Counted from the first letter of the stretch, positions 43,153 through 52,738 are shown. The stretch: 64,000 bases of DNA from Fibrobacter sp. UWB4 (GCF_002210345.1 NZ_MWQI01000005.1:62001-126000), one strand, 5' to 3'. Notes: a model not told the origin generated them from the letters alone. Numbers and translations: made by a program.

Positions 43153-44190
43153 CTAGTCTCTTGTCTCACCGACGAGTTCCATCGCCTTCCTGATGAGGGC
43201 GGCGGCGCCTCCGTAAAGGTGGGCGCGCGGACTCTCGTTGCTGAGCGTGGCGCGGAATTTGCGGGCGCCCGGGAGTCCTGCAAAAAGCCCGTAGAGGTGC
43301 TTCACGAGAATCGTTGCGGGGCAACCTTCGGCAGTCTGCTTCTCGACGTAGGGGAGGTAGGCTTCGAGGAGCGCCTTTCGAGTGGCGGGGCGGGCGTTCC
43401 CGGCGATGATTTCTGCCGGGTCATTGCTTTCGGCGCGGATATCCCCGAAGATTCTTTCGTCGGCATCGTGCAGAAACCACGGATTCTCGTACGCTTCACG
43501 ACCGACCATCACGCCGTCCAAATCCTTCAGCTGTTCTTCGACCTGGTCGAGTGTCTTGATGCCGCCGTTGATGCTCAGGTTCAGCTCCGGCATTTCTGCC
43601 TTGAGGCGGTGGACGAACTCGTAATGGAGCGGCGGCACTTCGCGGTTCTCTTTGGGCGAGAGCCCCTTGAGCCAAGCCTTGCGCGCATGCACGATGAAAA
43701 TTTTGCAGCCCGCGTCATGCACGGTCTGGATAAAGTCCGTGAAAAATTCCCAGCTGTCCAGGTCATCGACACCAATGCGGCACTTGATAGAAACTGGAAT
43801 CGAAACAGCGTCCTGCATCGCCTTGAAGCAATCGGCGACGACGTTCTTCTCTTTCATGAGGCATGCGCCGAAGTTCCCGTTCTGCACACGGTCCGAAGGG
43901 CAACCGCAATTCAGGTTGACTTCGCTAAAGCCTGCCGCTTCCACGAGCTTTGATGCGGCGGCGAGATCCGCCGGATTGCTACCGCCAAGCTGCAATACAG
44001 CCGGGTGTTCAAACGGCTCGTGCCCGAGAAACAAGTTCTTGTTCTCGCAATGCAGAAGCCCCGTAGAAACGACCATCTCGCTGTATAGCAGAATATGCTT
44101 GGAAAGCAAACGCAAAAAATAACGTTCGTGGCGGTCCGTGCAGTCAAGCATCGGCGCGATGGAAAGTCTACGGTTGAAGTCGATGTTCAT
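43153..44190 (-). CDS. dusA: tRNA-dihydrouridine synthase, DusA type
   Basis: 345 residues. Flavoenzyme that reduces uridines in the tRNA D-loop. The start RRLSIAPMLDCTDRHERYF and the LYSEMV segment are DusA-like; NLNCGCPS carries the catalytic Cys; INGGIKTL and the GVMVGREAYENPW FMN-binding region are intact. No ribosome site; TATTTT lies 7 nt before the ATG. Stand-alone gene. Confidence 0.93.
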   Translation of the reverse strand: MNIDFNRRLSIAPMLDCTDRHERYFLRLLSKHILLYSEMVVSTGLLHCENKNLFLGHEPFEHPAVLQLGGSNPADLAAASKLVEAAGFSEVNLNCGCPSDRVQNGNFGACLMKEKNVVADCFKAMQDAVSIPVSIKCRIGVDDLDSWEFFTDFIQTVHDAGCKIFIVHARKAWLKGLSPKENREVPPLHYEFVHRLKAEMPELNLSINGGIKTLDQVEEQLKDLDGVMVGREAYENPWFLHDADERIFGDIRAESNDPAEIIAGNARPATRKALLEAYLPYVEKQTAEGCPATILVKHLYGLFAGLPGARKFRATLSNESPRAHLYGGAAALIRKAMELVGETRD

Positions 44191-44222
44191 GAACGCAAAA
44201 ATAGAAATTTTGCGAATCTTAT

Positions 44223-45923
44223 TTATGCAATAGGCTTGTCGGTGCTTTCAACAGCCTTGTCGTCTGTCCAGAGGATGACCTTGTTTCGGCCGTGTTCCTT
44301 GCCTTCGTAAAGTGCCTTGTCAGCGAGCTGAATGCACTTTTCGGCGCCTTGACTGCTATCGAACTGGGCTACGCCAAGCGTAATGGTGACCTTGATTTCG
44401 TATCCGCCAAAGAATATGGTTTGATTTTCGATTTGCTTGCGGAATCGTTCAGCAACGTGCGCAGCATCCTTCAGTTCTGTTTCTGGCAGGAGCGTCAAGA
44501 ATTCCTCACCGCCGTAGCGGGCGAGCACATCGTACTTGCGGAGTAGACTGCGGATAGTGCTTGCGACTGACTTGAGCACGGCATCGCCTGCGGCGTGTCC
44601 ATAAGTGTCGTTCACATCCTTGAAATGGTCGATGTCGATAAAGATGATGCTGAAAGCCTTCCTAAAGCGGTTTGCACGGTCAACTTCCTTTTCGATCGTC
44701 CTGTGCATATCGCGACGGTTCGGCAGTTGCGTGAGTTCATCGGTTCTCGAAATCAAGTCCAGTTTCTTGTTAGCTTGTTCAAGCTCGTAGGTCCGTTCCT
44801 TGACTTCTTTTTCGAGCAATTCCCTGTGGGCGTTCAGTTCCTGAATCTGTCGTTTGATGGTCGCATGCATCTGGTTAAATACTTTAGCCAGTCTGCCAAT
44901 TTCGTCCTGACTGCTCTTCGCCTTGAATTCCTCGATGTTGAGGTTTCCTTCTGTAATTTGCGAAATGTGGTCAATCAAGTTGTTTAGCGGCTTGCAGACA
45001 ATCAGGATCTGCCAGAGGGACACAAGCAAAATGGCGATGATGGAGCTGTATAGAATGATTCGGCTGACGTGCTGAACCGACGATACCATCGTGTCGATTT
45101 CTTTCTTGGGTTGCAGTGCGATAAGACCAAGGTCGTAAGTCGGATTGAATGTCCTGTTGATGAGGTAGGATGTCCCGTTATCAAGAGTAAGGAATCGAAT
45201 GTTTCCATCGTCGTCCTGCTTGAGGTTCATGTCCCCAAGTCCAAGCTCCGAAATCTTGTGGACTCCGTCGAGCCACGTTCTCATGTCTGGGTGGTATAGA
45301 ATTTCGCCTTGACTGTTGCAGGCGATGAGGATGCCGTTCTGCCCGACTTTATAGTCTGTGAAGTATTTCCAGAGGCGACGGATTGAAAAGCTCGAAATCA
45401 GTCGACCGTCTCCTATGGCTCGGTCCGATACGACAACGCCAAACGCGCGCTTGGGTGTGCCGTCTGCATCGCGGTACCATGGTGAAATGGTCGGCCGGTG
45501 GGGTGAAATTCGGTTGAACTCGATGGGGTAGCTGATCTTTGCAGAACCCATCATGGAGTTGTTGCAGATGAGATTGTAATTTCTGTCGAAAAGGGAGATG
45601 GTTTCGCCAGAGATGAACAGCGATGAGATATTGTAGCTCTTGAGGTACCCTGCCGCTGTGAGCTTGTCCATACTCTGTATTTCGGATGTCTTGGCTAAAA
45701 GTGAAAGGCGGCTTGCAAACTGTTCCATTTCGTTGTTTGCGGTGTTTGCTAGTTGCTGAAGCTGAGTTTCGTTTGTGTCGTAGCTCAGTTTCAAGGTCGT
45801 CTTCATTTGCCTCTGAGTAAAGATGTATGTTCCTATCATCACGATGACAAGCATTGAAACTATCAGGAGCAACAGGCTCTTGATAATGATGCTATTCGTG
45901 AGACTGGAAATCTTTAAACTCAT
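44223..45923 (-). CDS. membrane diguanylate cyclase (sensor-HAMP-GGDEF)
   Basis: 566 residues. First membrane helix (about 12-34), periplasmic Cache-like sensor region (about 36-285), second helix (about 288-310), HAMP (about 310-365), coiled coil, then a GGDEF domain with GGEEF at 471-475. The RKYD at 462-465 lies five residues before it, the position of the RxxD inhibitory site. It should make c-di-GMP with product feedback. Its ATG is 43 nt after the membrane-anchored solute-binding protein gene on the same strand, which suggests that protein feeds ligand signals to the sensor (inference). Confidence 0.9.
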   Translation of the reverse strand: MSLKISSLTNSIIIKSLLLLIVSMLVIVMIGTYIFTQRQMKTTLKLSYDTNETQLQQLANTANNEMEQFASRLSLLAKTSEIQSMDKLTAAGYLKSYNISSLFISGETISLFDRNYNLICNNSMMGSAKISYPIEFNRISPHRPTISPWYRDADGTPKRAFGVVVSDRAIGDGRLISSFSIRRLWKYFTDYKVGQNGILIACNSQGEILYHPDMRTWLDGVHKISELGLGDMNLKQDDDGNIRFLTLDNGTSYLINRTFNPTYDLGLIALQPKKEIDTMVSSVQHVSRIILYSSIIAILLVSLWQILIVCKPLNNLIDHISQITEGNLNIEEFKAKSSQDEIGRLAKVFNQMHATIKRQIQELNAHRELLEKEVKERTYELEQANKKLDLISRTDELTQLPNRRDMHRTIEKEVDRANRFRKAFSIIFIDIDHFKDVNDTYGHAAGDAVLKSVASTIRSLLRKYDVLARYGGEEFLTLLPETELKDAAHVAERFRKQIENQTIFFGGYEIKVTITLGVAQFDSSQGAEKCIQLADKALYEGKEHGRNKVILWTDDKAVESTDKPIA

Positions 45924-45966
45924 ACGTATCTTTTATAAGAAATATAACTAATGGATTAACATTCCG

Positions 45967-47517
45967 TTAGCGCTTCTTTCTGCGAGTGAAGGCGAAAATG
46001 AAGCCTATGAGAACCGCAATGGCAAAAATCCAGGGGGTACGGCTAAATCCGGAATCCATTTCTGGGTTTGGCTTAGGTTGTTCGGTGATGTGGCGCGAAT
46101 TGCCGTTGCTGTCCTTGATGCCTAGGGCCTTATGCCATGTGGAGCGGAATTCGGCAAATGTGAGGTTATTTGCGCTTCTGTAATTCAACCGTCTGTTAAT
46201 TTCGTTTGAGTAGTTTGTAAGAATTTCGTAAATTTTTTCTTCAGAATAAAGTGCTGGAATTTCAAGGTGATCCCAGATGGCGCTGAACATGGAAACAAGA
46301 ATTTGTTCGATATCGCCCCATTCCGGGATGGCTGTATACGTTTTCCCGGATTCGAGCATGGTCACGAGCGTCTTGTAGTCATCGTCCTTGGACCAGCTTT
46401 TGAGCACCTTCTTCGAGGCGGGAAGCATACCTATCTGCTTTGTGTAGGAATTCAGGTTCTCGTCATTCGTAAGGAACAGCAAAAGCTCAAGAGCTTCGGG
46501 CCTGTTGTTGCCTACCGGGATGGCGAGATTGCTGCCTCCGATAAAGCTTATGGATCCATCTGTGCCTGTCGGGATGGGGAGTGCCATTACGCTATCCTTG
46601 CCGATTCTCGTATTGATAAGGCCGCCCTTTGCCCCTTCGAAACGGGTCTGCATGATGACTTCGGACGTGTTCACGATAAAGGCGAGTTCGCCTGCGTTAA
46701 AGTGCTGCACGATTTGGGCCGTGTTCATTTGCAAGGCGTCCGTGCTCACAAGCGTATCAAGTACAAAGCTCAGATACTTGGCGATACCGTAAATGGTCTT
46801 GGGGGTAAGGATTGCGGCTTTCCATTTGCCGTTGTTGTCTTTTTCGATGAAGTTGCCGCCGTTGCTCCAAATCCAGGGGGCGAAGTTGTGCGGAATATTC
46901 CAGTCGCTTTTGCCCGGGAATGCGAATGCACGGACCTTGGTGCCGTCATCGAGCACTTCGTGGGCGTTGTTCACTTTGCGGACTGCATTCACGAATCCGT
47001 CGAATGTGGCGACATCTTCAGGCTGGATGTTGTGCTTCTTGAGAATGCGCTTGTTCGCAAGAATTGGGCGGATGTCGATGAACCATGGCACGGAGTAAAT
47101 GATCGTGTCGGAATCGATGCGGGTCGTTTTCCAGCTTACAGGGACGAACCTGCTGGAGTCGATTGATGAAAGCCAGGGGTTTAAAGCCTTGATTTCGCCG
47201 CGGGAGGCAAAATACGGAATCCATGTCGTGCCGAGCTGGAGAATGTCCGGGGCGCCGTTGCCTGTGGCCAGCGTTGTCGAAATGCGGTTCCAGGCTTCAC
47301 CCCAGTCCAAGACGGCGACTCTAGTCTTGATGCCTGTTTTTTTAGTGAAAAGGTTCAGTCTCTGTTCAAGTTTTTCTTGGGGAGATGCCCCGTTAGGCAT
47401 GATCCAGACGGTGAGTGCATCTTGCGTAGGTGCGGGCTTTGCTGGCGCCTTTGCTGCAAAGGTGGCGGATACTGCGATTGACGAGATGATGCATATGAGT
47501 TGAAGAAAACCTTTCAT
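45967..47517 (-). CDS. family 1 solute-binding protein with C-terminal membrane anchor
   Basis: 517 residues. ATG 47517 has GGAG and AAGG before it and opens a signal peptide ending ATFAA; the frame extends to 47811 without support. The body matches family 1 sugar-type extracellular binding proteins (ILQLGTTWIPYF, TFDGFVNAV, ELAFIVNTSE). Unusually it ends with a membrane helix and a basic stop (IFAIAVLIGFIFAFTRRKKR), so it is tethered by its C-terminus. No permease or ATPase genes are next to it; the next gene is the diguanylate cyclase. A sensing rather than transport role is likely (inference). Confidence 0.8.
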   Translation of the reverse strand: MKGFLQLICIISSIAVSATFAAKAPAKPAPTQDALTVWIMPNGASPQEKLEQRLNLFTKKTGIKTRVAVLDWGEAWNRISTTLATGNGAPDILQLGTTWIPYFASRGEIKALNPWLSSIDSSRFVPVSWKTTRIDSDTIIYSVPWFIDIRPILANKRILKKHNIQPEDVATFDGFVNAVRKVNNAHEVLDDGTKVRAFAFPGKSDWNIPHNFAPWIWSNGGNFIEKDNNGKWKAAILTPKTIYGIAKYLSFVLDTLVSTDALQMNTAQIVQHFNAGELAFIVNTSEVIMQTRFEGAKGGLINTRIGKDSVMALPIPTGTDGSISFIGGSNLAIPVGNNRPEALELLLFLTNDENLNSYTKQIGMLPASKKVLKSWSKDDDYKTLVTMLESGKTYTAIPEWGDIEQILVSMFSAIWDHLEIPALYSEEKIYEILTNYSNEINRRLNYRSANNLTFAEFRSTWHKALGIKDSNGNSRHITEQPKPNPEMDSGFSRTPWIFAIAVLIGFIFAFTRRKKR

Positions 47518-47642
47518 AGAACCTTCTCCTTTTTCCAAACCTTTAAAAACTATAACTAATATATATGTTTTTTGTAAATTTGCTAAATAAGATAAAACAA
47601 AATCTGTTGAAAATCTATGATGAAAATCTGAGGAGGGGTAAA

Positions 47643-48023
47643 ATGCTGGCTGTTTGTGGAATTGTTCTGAAAAAGGGGCGAGTCTTGTTGTGCAAAAGAC
47701 CTGTTGGCATGAATTTTCCAGGTTTTTGGGAACCTCCAACAGAAGTGATAGACGAAGGTGAAACTCTCGAAGATTCCTTGGAAAAGGCGATTTTTGAGCG
47801 ATTAACGTCAATTCCGCAAAAAATCCATCATTTGGGAGCTGTAGATTTTGCTTATGGCGAAGGAGGTCGGCTCTTTGCTTGTGAAGTCGAATTACAACGT
47901 AATTTTATCCATATATATGGATATGACGACTTTCGCTGGGTGAAATTGCAAGACTTGAAACGCTTTAGAATGTTAAAACCACATGTGACGATACTCACGG
48001 AACAAAACGGTTCGGAAAAATAA
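47643..48023 (+). CDS. Nudix-fold protein with degenerate Nudix box
   Basis: 126 residues of the MutT-like fold (VCGIVLKKGRVLLCKRP, GFWEPPTEVIDEGE). The usual GG is PT, and the REXXEE helix reads KAIFER (about residues 48-53), so two metal-binding Glu are missing. It is probably not a normal pyrophosphohydrolase and may be a binder, like the MutY C-terminal domain. AGGAGG lies before the ATG. Divergent from the solute-binding protein gene. Confidence 0.75.
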   Translation: MLAVCGIVLKKGRVLLCKRPVGMNFPGFWEPPTEVIDEGETLEDSLEKAIFERLTSIPQKIHHLGAVDFAYGEGGRLFACEVELQRNFIHIYGYDDFRWVKLQDLKRFRMLKPHVTILTEQNGSEK

Positions 48024-48118
48024 TTGGATAATAATTGAACACTACTAGCAAATCCAAATATTCTTTCTTATATTTTTAACGAAACAAAAAAACACTTAAT
48101 TATAAGGAGTATGTAAAC

Positions 48119-48553
48119 ATGAAAAAAGGAATCCTGGCCCTTCTCTGTGCTGGTGCAATTGCGCTGACCGGCTGCTATGGTAGCTACGCCGTATTCAACA
48201 AGGTCCATAAGTGGAATGGAACCTTCGGCAATAAGTGGGCAAATTTCTGCATGCACGTGTTGCTCTGGATCTTGCCGGTCTACGAACTTAGCTTGCTTGG
48301 CGACGCCCTCCTTTTTAACTCCATTGAATTCTGGTCGGGTTCTAATCCGATGGCTTCTGGAGACTCTTACTTCGAAAAGGATGCTCAGGGCAACTCCGTT
48401 GCTGCTGTGAAGAACGAAGACGGCTCCCTCTCTGTGCAGTACACGACATCCAAGGGTGAAACCACGAATCTCACTCTCCAGCGCGATGAAAACGTCGTCC
48501 GTGCTCTCGATGCCAATGGCGACCTCGTTGCTCAGTACGAAATCGAAAAGTAA
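48119..48553 (+). CDS. DUF3332-type lipoprotein
   Basis: 144 residues. Lipobox LTGC (Cys near 19), the segment NKVHKWNGTFGNKWANF and a hydrophobic stretch (about 55-75) typical of DUF3332, then a polar beta-rich tail. AAGGAG sits before the ATG. The family is a small envelope protein group of unknown function, present in Bacteroidota and Fibrobacterota. Ends at a good terminator. Confidence 0.8.
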   Translation: MKKGILALLCAGAIALTGCYGSYAVFNKVHKWNGTFGNKWANFCMHVLLWILPVYELSLLGDALLFNSIEFWSGSNPMASGDSYFEKDAQGNSVAAVKNEDGSLSVQYTTSKGETTNLTLQRDENVVRALDANGDLVAQYEIEK

Positions 48554-48577
48554 TCAATTTATCGATCTAGTCTTTGG

Positions 48578-48610
48578 ACGCTCTCTGGAAATTCCGGAGG
48601 GCGTTTTTTT
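48578..48610 (+). terminator. intrinsic terminator of the DUF3332 gene
   Basis: ACGCTCTCTGG / CCGGAGGGCGT, an 11-bp stem with one wobble pair, followed by T7. Confidence 0.85.
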
Positions 48611-48676
48611 GTCTCCCCTTAATCCCCATAGCCCAAAGGCACGAAGTGCCGTGCTCATACCCCATAGCGAGCATTT

Positions 48677-48755
48677 TACTTCCTACCGCCTACTGTCTAC
48701 TTCCTACTGATAAACAATGCTACTAACTAATAACTAGTAACTAATAACTAAAATT
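48677..48755. repeat. CTACTGCCTACT and TAACTA repeat tracts
   Basis: TTCCTACCGCCTACTGTCTACTTCCTACT is followed by CTAACTAATAACTAGTAACTAATAACTAA. The first part recurs before the ABC permease (about 22018-22046) and the second at 29.1 and 39.4 kb. Non-coding. Confidence 0.55.
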
Positions 48756-48773
48756 TTATATATACTTACTACC

Positions 48774-49496
48774 ATGTTAGGTCGGGTTGTCTATTGCCGG
48801 TTGTTAGGCGCGTTGGAGTTGCTGTTCGCGATGCTTGTCGCGACGGTTCTTTGCGCATGCAACGGGAGCGATCTCGCTCGTGGCGATGAGGCGCTCCGCA
48901 TTGGCGATTACGACCGCGCTGTCGCGAACTTCTCGAAAGTGCTTGATGCTGAACCTGCAAACCGCGATGCCCGCTATGGGCTTGCGATTGCGTATTACGC
49001 CATTGCCGAGGACAAGGAACGCTTGAAGGAACGCACTCTTGCGCTCTGGGAACGTACAGTTCGCGAATTCAAGATTTTGTCTGTAGTCGATTCTAGCGAG
49101 AAGTCGAAGCCTATGTATTCGACATCGCTATTTTACCTAGCCCGTGCGATGCTTGCCGAAAATGCGCAGGCGAAGGTGATGTCGCTTTTGGACCAGTCCA
49201 TTCAGCTGGACCCGGAAAATTACTTTAGCTATAATCTGAAGGCGTTGATTCTTGCCGGACAAGGCGACACCGATGGCGCCAAGAAAATTTATGCGTACAT
49301 CGTGACGAAGGAACCGAAATTTGCATCGGCGTATGTGAATCTCGGAAACCTTTACTGGAATGCGCACGACTATGAATCTGCGTGGGATATCTGGTCGATG
49401 GGGCGTGAGGCGTTGCCTCAAGATGCTGTGCTTGCCAAGTGGACACGCATAGCCGAAGACTCGCTCAAGGCGATGGTTTATTCGGGCAAACTGTGA
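48774..49496 (+). CDS. TPR-repeat lipoprotein
   Basis: 240 residues. N-terminal hydrophobic signal ending VLCAC (Cys near 29), then about five TPR helix pairs (for example GDEALRIGDYDRAVANFSKV and ASAYVNLGNLYWNAHDYESA). TPR proteins hold partner proteins. No ribosome site; TATACT lies 7 nt before the ATG, so a leaderless start is likely. It begins a tight run with the kinase gene 11 nt later and the sigma-54 activator, which suggests a shared signalling role. Confidence 0.85.
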   Translation: MLGRVVYCRLLGALELLFAMLVATVLCACNGSDLARGDEALRIGDYDRAVANFSKVLDAEPANRDARYGLAIAYYAIAEDKERLKERTLALWERTVREFKILSVVDSSEKSKPMYSTSLFYLARAMLAENAQAKVMSLLDQSIQLDPENYFSYNLKALILAGQGDTDGAKKIYAYIVTKEPKFASAYVNLGNLYWNAHDYESAWDIWSMGREALPQDAVLAKWTRIAEDSLKAMVYSGKL

Positions 49497-49507
49497 GCGG
49501 GTAAGCC

Positions 49508-50695
49508 ATGAGAAAATTCGAAAAGACGCTCTTGGACTCCGTGAAAGGAGGCTCCTTGCTGCACCAGGGCGGTGAAGCCTCGATTTACCTGTTGAATGTG
49601 GGCGGCAAGCCTTTTGTGCTCAAGTGGTATAACGACGGATTCTCGTTTGACGAAAGCGTTGTTGAACGCTCGCATAAAGTGCGTGAGCCGGGGTTGTACC
49701 GCATTGAAGAATGGGGCAATCGCGATGGGACGCCTTACCTGATTTATGATTATATAAATGGCGAATCTTCGGAATCGCTTGGTCGGATGCCGGTGGCGGT
49801 CGCGCTTGTGGCGCTTAGGCAGGTGGCGGCTACGCTTGCTGCTTTGCGCAAACAGAATGTGTCGCATGGAGATTTGAGCCCTGCGAATGTGATTTTTGCG
49901 GTAGATGAAAGTGCGCATGCTGCCGGTGAACGTGCGGAAAACACTGGACTTGGACTGCATACGGTCTTGATTGACTGCGGCATTGTCGGGCCGGGCGCGC
50001 TTGCGTATGCGGCTCCGGAGCGCTTTCAGGGCAAGCCTGCCGATGAAAAAAGCGACTTGTTCAGCCTTGGGCTTTTGCTGTATCGCTGGATTGCGGGCGA
50101 GGACTTGATTACTGCGGATGGCTATGAGCGGTTTGCAGAGCAGATGGCAAGTGTGCAGGACCTGAACATCTCGGAAAAGCTTTATGCGACGGGCGCCTTT
50201 GATTCGCCCGAAGGCGCGCAACAGTTTTCGGCACTGGAGCCGCTTTGGTCGGGGCTTCTCTGTGCGGACATCTCGGACCGCGTCGAAGACTTTGACGAAC
50301 TTGATGAAATCCTGGAAATTGCACTTGATAAAGTGTCGCATGGGGAGATTGCGCTTTCGGCTTGCGTTACCCAATATGCCAAGTCCATTAATTGCCCAGA
50401 TGGCAAAAAGAATGCGGTACAAAAGGTTCCAGACACCCTCGAAAAGGGGCTTCCGTTTGTCGTTTGCAAGAAAAATAACTGGCTAAAATGGGCCGTTTTA
50501 GGCGTTTCGGGACTTATATTAGTTCTGATAGTTCTGTTGCTTACGAGTGGAACAATGCGTTTCGGTATCGATGCAACAGGGGACCGGCTGTTAAAGCGGT
50601 CGAGGAACCTTGAGTCATCTGTAGAAAGCGAGAGGGCCCCTGATCTGAAGGTGGATAGCTTGCTCATGGAACTCCCGGTGCCCTCTGCCGAATAG
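49508..50695 (+). CDS. Hanks-type Ser/Thr protein kinase, membrane-anchored
   Basis: 395 residues. Kinase domain with GGEASIYLL loop, Lys39 (FVLKWY), catalytic HGDLSPAN (Asp122, Asn127; HGD in place of HRD), metal-binding DCG (Asp156; in place of DFG) and APE (169-171). A linker leads to one membrane helix (about 325-348) and a short tail of about 45 residues. All catalytic residues are kept, so it should be active. It sits between a TPR lipoprotein and a GAF-type sigma-54 activator; the activator is a natural candidate target (inference). Confidence 0.88.
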   Translation: MRKFEKTLLDSVKGGSLLHQGGEASIYLLNVGGKPFVLKWYNDGFSFDESVVERSHKVREPGLYRIEEWGNRDGTPYLIYDYINGESSESLGRMPVAVALVALRQVAATLAALRKQNVSHGDLSPANVIFAVDESAHAAGERAENTGLGLHTVLIDCGIVGPGALAYAAPERFQGKPADEKSDLFSLGLLLYRWIAGEDLITADGYERFAEQMASVQDLNISEKLYATGAFDSPEGAQQFSALEPLWSGLLCADISDRVEDFDELDEILEIALDKVSHGEIALSACVTQYAKSINCPDGKKNAVQKVPDTLEKGLPFVVCKKNNWLKWAVLGVSGLILVLIVLLLTSGTMRFGIDATGDRLLKRSRNLESSVESERAPDLKVDSLLMELPVPSAE

Positions 50696-50720
50696 CTGCA
50701 TAAACGCAAAAGGGCTTTTT

Positions 50721-52175
50721 ATGAAATCGGAATCCATGCTCGCCACAGAAAAGATGCTTGATGTGGTCAAGACTCTTTTAGATGAGGAACGGCCGGAGGC
50801 TCTTTTCCCGAAAATTCTCGAAGTGGCCAAAGGCGTTTTGCATGCCGATGCCGCCGTGCTAGATATTGGTGGCGAAGAACCTCTCCACTTTTCGAATCCG
50901 GTGAAGGTTTCTATTTCGATTTCGGCGGTTCGACTTGCGAAAAATGAAAAGCGGGCCGTGGTGTGGAACCAGCTCGATGACGAGTCGGCGGATTTGTCTA
51001 AGTCGATTGTGCAGAACCAGCTCACAAGCATTATGGTCTCGCCGTTTAGAACGCCGGATTCCGAGGCGGGTTATCTCTATTTGCAACGCGCTGCCCGCAA
51101 GGAACCGTTCACCGATGAAGATAGCGCCCTGTTTGATTCGTTTGTGGCGGTCTGTGAAAAGTTTGCGTTTGCTGCTTACGATCGCTTGCGCGACAAGGAA
51201 TCGCTCGATACGCTCAAGAATGTTGTCCGCAAGGATGGGATTGTCTATTCTTCTAAGGCGATGGTCGATGTGATTGCGATGGCCGATAAGCTTTCACCGC
51301 TCCCGCTCCCTGTGATTATCCGTGGTGAAACGGGTACGGGCAAGGAAGTGATGGCGCGTTACATCCACAAGCACAGTCCGCGTGCCGATAAGCCGTTTAT
51401 TGCGGTGAACTGCGGCGCCATTCCGGAGCATTTGATGGAATCGCTCATGTTCGGGCATGCCAAGGGTTCGTTCACGGGTGCGATTGAAAACAAGAAGGGC
51501 TTTTTCGAAGAAGCTGATGGCGGTACGATTTTCCTCGATGAAATCGGCGAACTCCCGCTCAACATGCAGGTAAAGCTTTTGCGCGTGTTGCAAGAGAAGC
51601 ACATTACGCGTGTGGGCGACAACCGTGAAATTCCGGTGAACGTGCGCGTGATCAGTGCGACGCATGTGGATTTGGAAGAGGCCGTGCGCGAAAAGCGATT
51701 CCGCGAAGACTTGTATTTCCGCATTCAGGTGTTGCCGCTTGAACTTCCGCCGCTGCGCGATCGCGGTCAGGATGTGGTGCTCTTGGCGGAGAATTTTATC
51801 CAGCGCTATGGCGCTGAATATGGCCGTGGAAAATTCCACCTGAGCCGTAACGCCGAAAAGGCGCTGCTCGGTTACCACTGGCCGGGTAACGTGCGTGAAC
51901 TCGAAAACCGTGTGCAGAAAGGCCTGGTGCAGGCGGTGCATGGTGTCATCCAGCCCAAGGATTTAGGACTCGACGACATGCAGGAACAGGCGAAGGAATC
52001 GCCGCGCACACTCAAGGAAGCCCGCGAAGCGGTCGAACGCGAAGTCATTTCGCGCACCCTCAAGGACACGAATGCGAACCTCACGCTTGCATCGACAATC
52101 CTTGGCATTGACCGCAAGGTGCTGCGTGAAATCATGGAACGCCTTGGCTTGAAAAAAGAAGACTTTAAGGTATAG
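50721..52175 (+). CDS. GAF-type sigma-54-dependent transcriptional activator
   Basis: 484 residues. An N-terminal GAF-like sensor (about 25-155) precedes a AAA+ domain (about 172-395) with Walker A GETGTGKE (202-209), sigma-54 contact loop GSFTGA (249-254; GAFTGA is usual), Walker B FLDEIGE and an R-finger region, then a Fis-type HTH ending the protein. It activates promoters used with sigma-54. There is no receiver domain, so control is by ligand or by the upstream kinase. Starts 25 nt after the kinase gene. Confidence 0.93.
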   Translation: MKSESMLATEKMLDVVKTLLDEERPEALFPKILEVAKGVLHADAAVLDIGGEEPLHFSNPVKVSISISAVRLAKNEKRAVVWNQLDDESADLSKSIVQNQLTSIMVSPFRTPDSEAGYLYLQRAARKEPFTDEDSALFDSFVAVCEKFAFAAYDRLRDKESLDTLKNVVRKDGIVYSSKAMVDVIAMADKLSPLPLPVIIRGETGTGKEVMARYIHKHSPRADKPFIAVNCGAIPEHLMESLMFGHAKGSFTGAIENKKGFFEEADGGTIFLDEIGELPLNMQVKLLRVLQEKHITRVGDNREIPVNVRVISATHVDLEEAVREKRFREDLYFRIQVLPLELPPLRDRGQDVVLLAENFIQRYGAEYGRGKFHLSRNAEKALLGYHWPGNVRELENRVQKGLVQAVHGVIQPKDLGLDDMQEQAKESPRTLKEAREAVEREVISRTLKDTNANLTLASTILGIDRKVLREIMERLGLKKEDFKV

Positions 52176-52219
52176 GGATGTTTTGTAAAATGCTGAAGCT
52201 CAATCTAAGGAGACTCACC

Positions 52220-52738
52220 ATGAAAAAGATTGTAATGGCATCCGCTGTGATGGCGGCGACCGCCATGGCGGGCGATTTTGAATCGCGCCCCGAAGCAAGC
52301 GTCCCGACGCCTGTCGAACGCTCCGAATCTTTAGATAAAGTCCCGAAAATGTCCGAAAAGGAAAACGTGGACTGGCAGAAAATGCGTGAAGAACGCCGCA
52401 TTGCCCGTGAGCAGATTCTCAAGGACTTGAGGAACAATTCGGCAGCGGAAAAGAAAGAGCTTCGCGAAGCGATCGCAAAGCCTGCGGTTTCGGAAATACC
52501 GCCTGTTGCAGAAAAGCCACTTGAAAAAAATGTGGAAAAGCCGAAGGACGAACTCGTCCGTGAAAAGAAAATGGACGAAAAAGAGCCTCTCAATAATCCA
52601 CGTGGTGGTTTTGTTCCGTTTGGCCCCGGCCGCATGGAACCGATGCGCCCGTTTAATCCGCGTCCGATAGAAAAGAGTCCGTGGGGAGAAAAGACGAATC
52701 CTCATAAATGGGGTAAAGAAAATTCTCCGAGAAAGTAG
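52220..52738 (+). CDS. small exported charged protein
   Basis: 172 residues. AAGGAG precedes ATG 52220, which opens a signal peptide ending ATAMA; the frame extends to 52178 but unsupported. The mature part is Glu/Lys-rich with a helical region (about 45-90), then Pro/Lys repeats and a Gly/Pro/Arg tail. Low-complexity throughout, no domain recognised. It follows the sigma-54 activator by 44 nt and directly abuts the next barrel gene. Confidence 0.7.
   Translation: MKKIVMASAVMAATAMAGDFESRPEASVPTPVERSESLDKVPKMSEKENVDWQKMREERRIAREQILKDLRNNSAAEKKELREAIAKPAVSEIPPVAEKPLEKNVEKPKDELVREKKMDEKEPLNNPRGGFVPFGPGRMEPMRPFNPRPIEKSPWGEKTNPHKWGKENSPRK

Noticed and set aside
47518-47811. 98-codon extension of the solute-binding protein
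   Set aside because: The signal peptide and ribosome site place the start at 47517.
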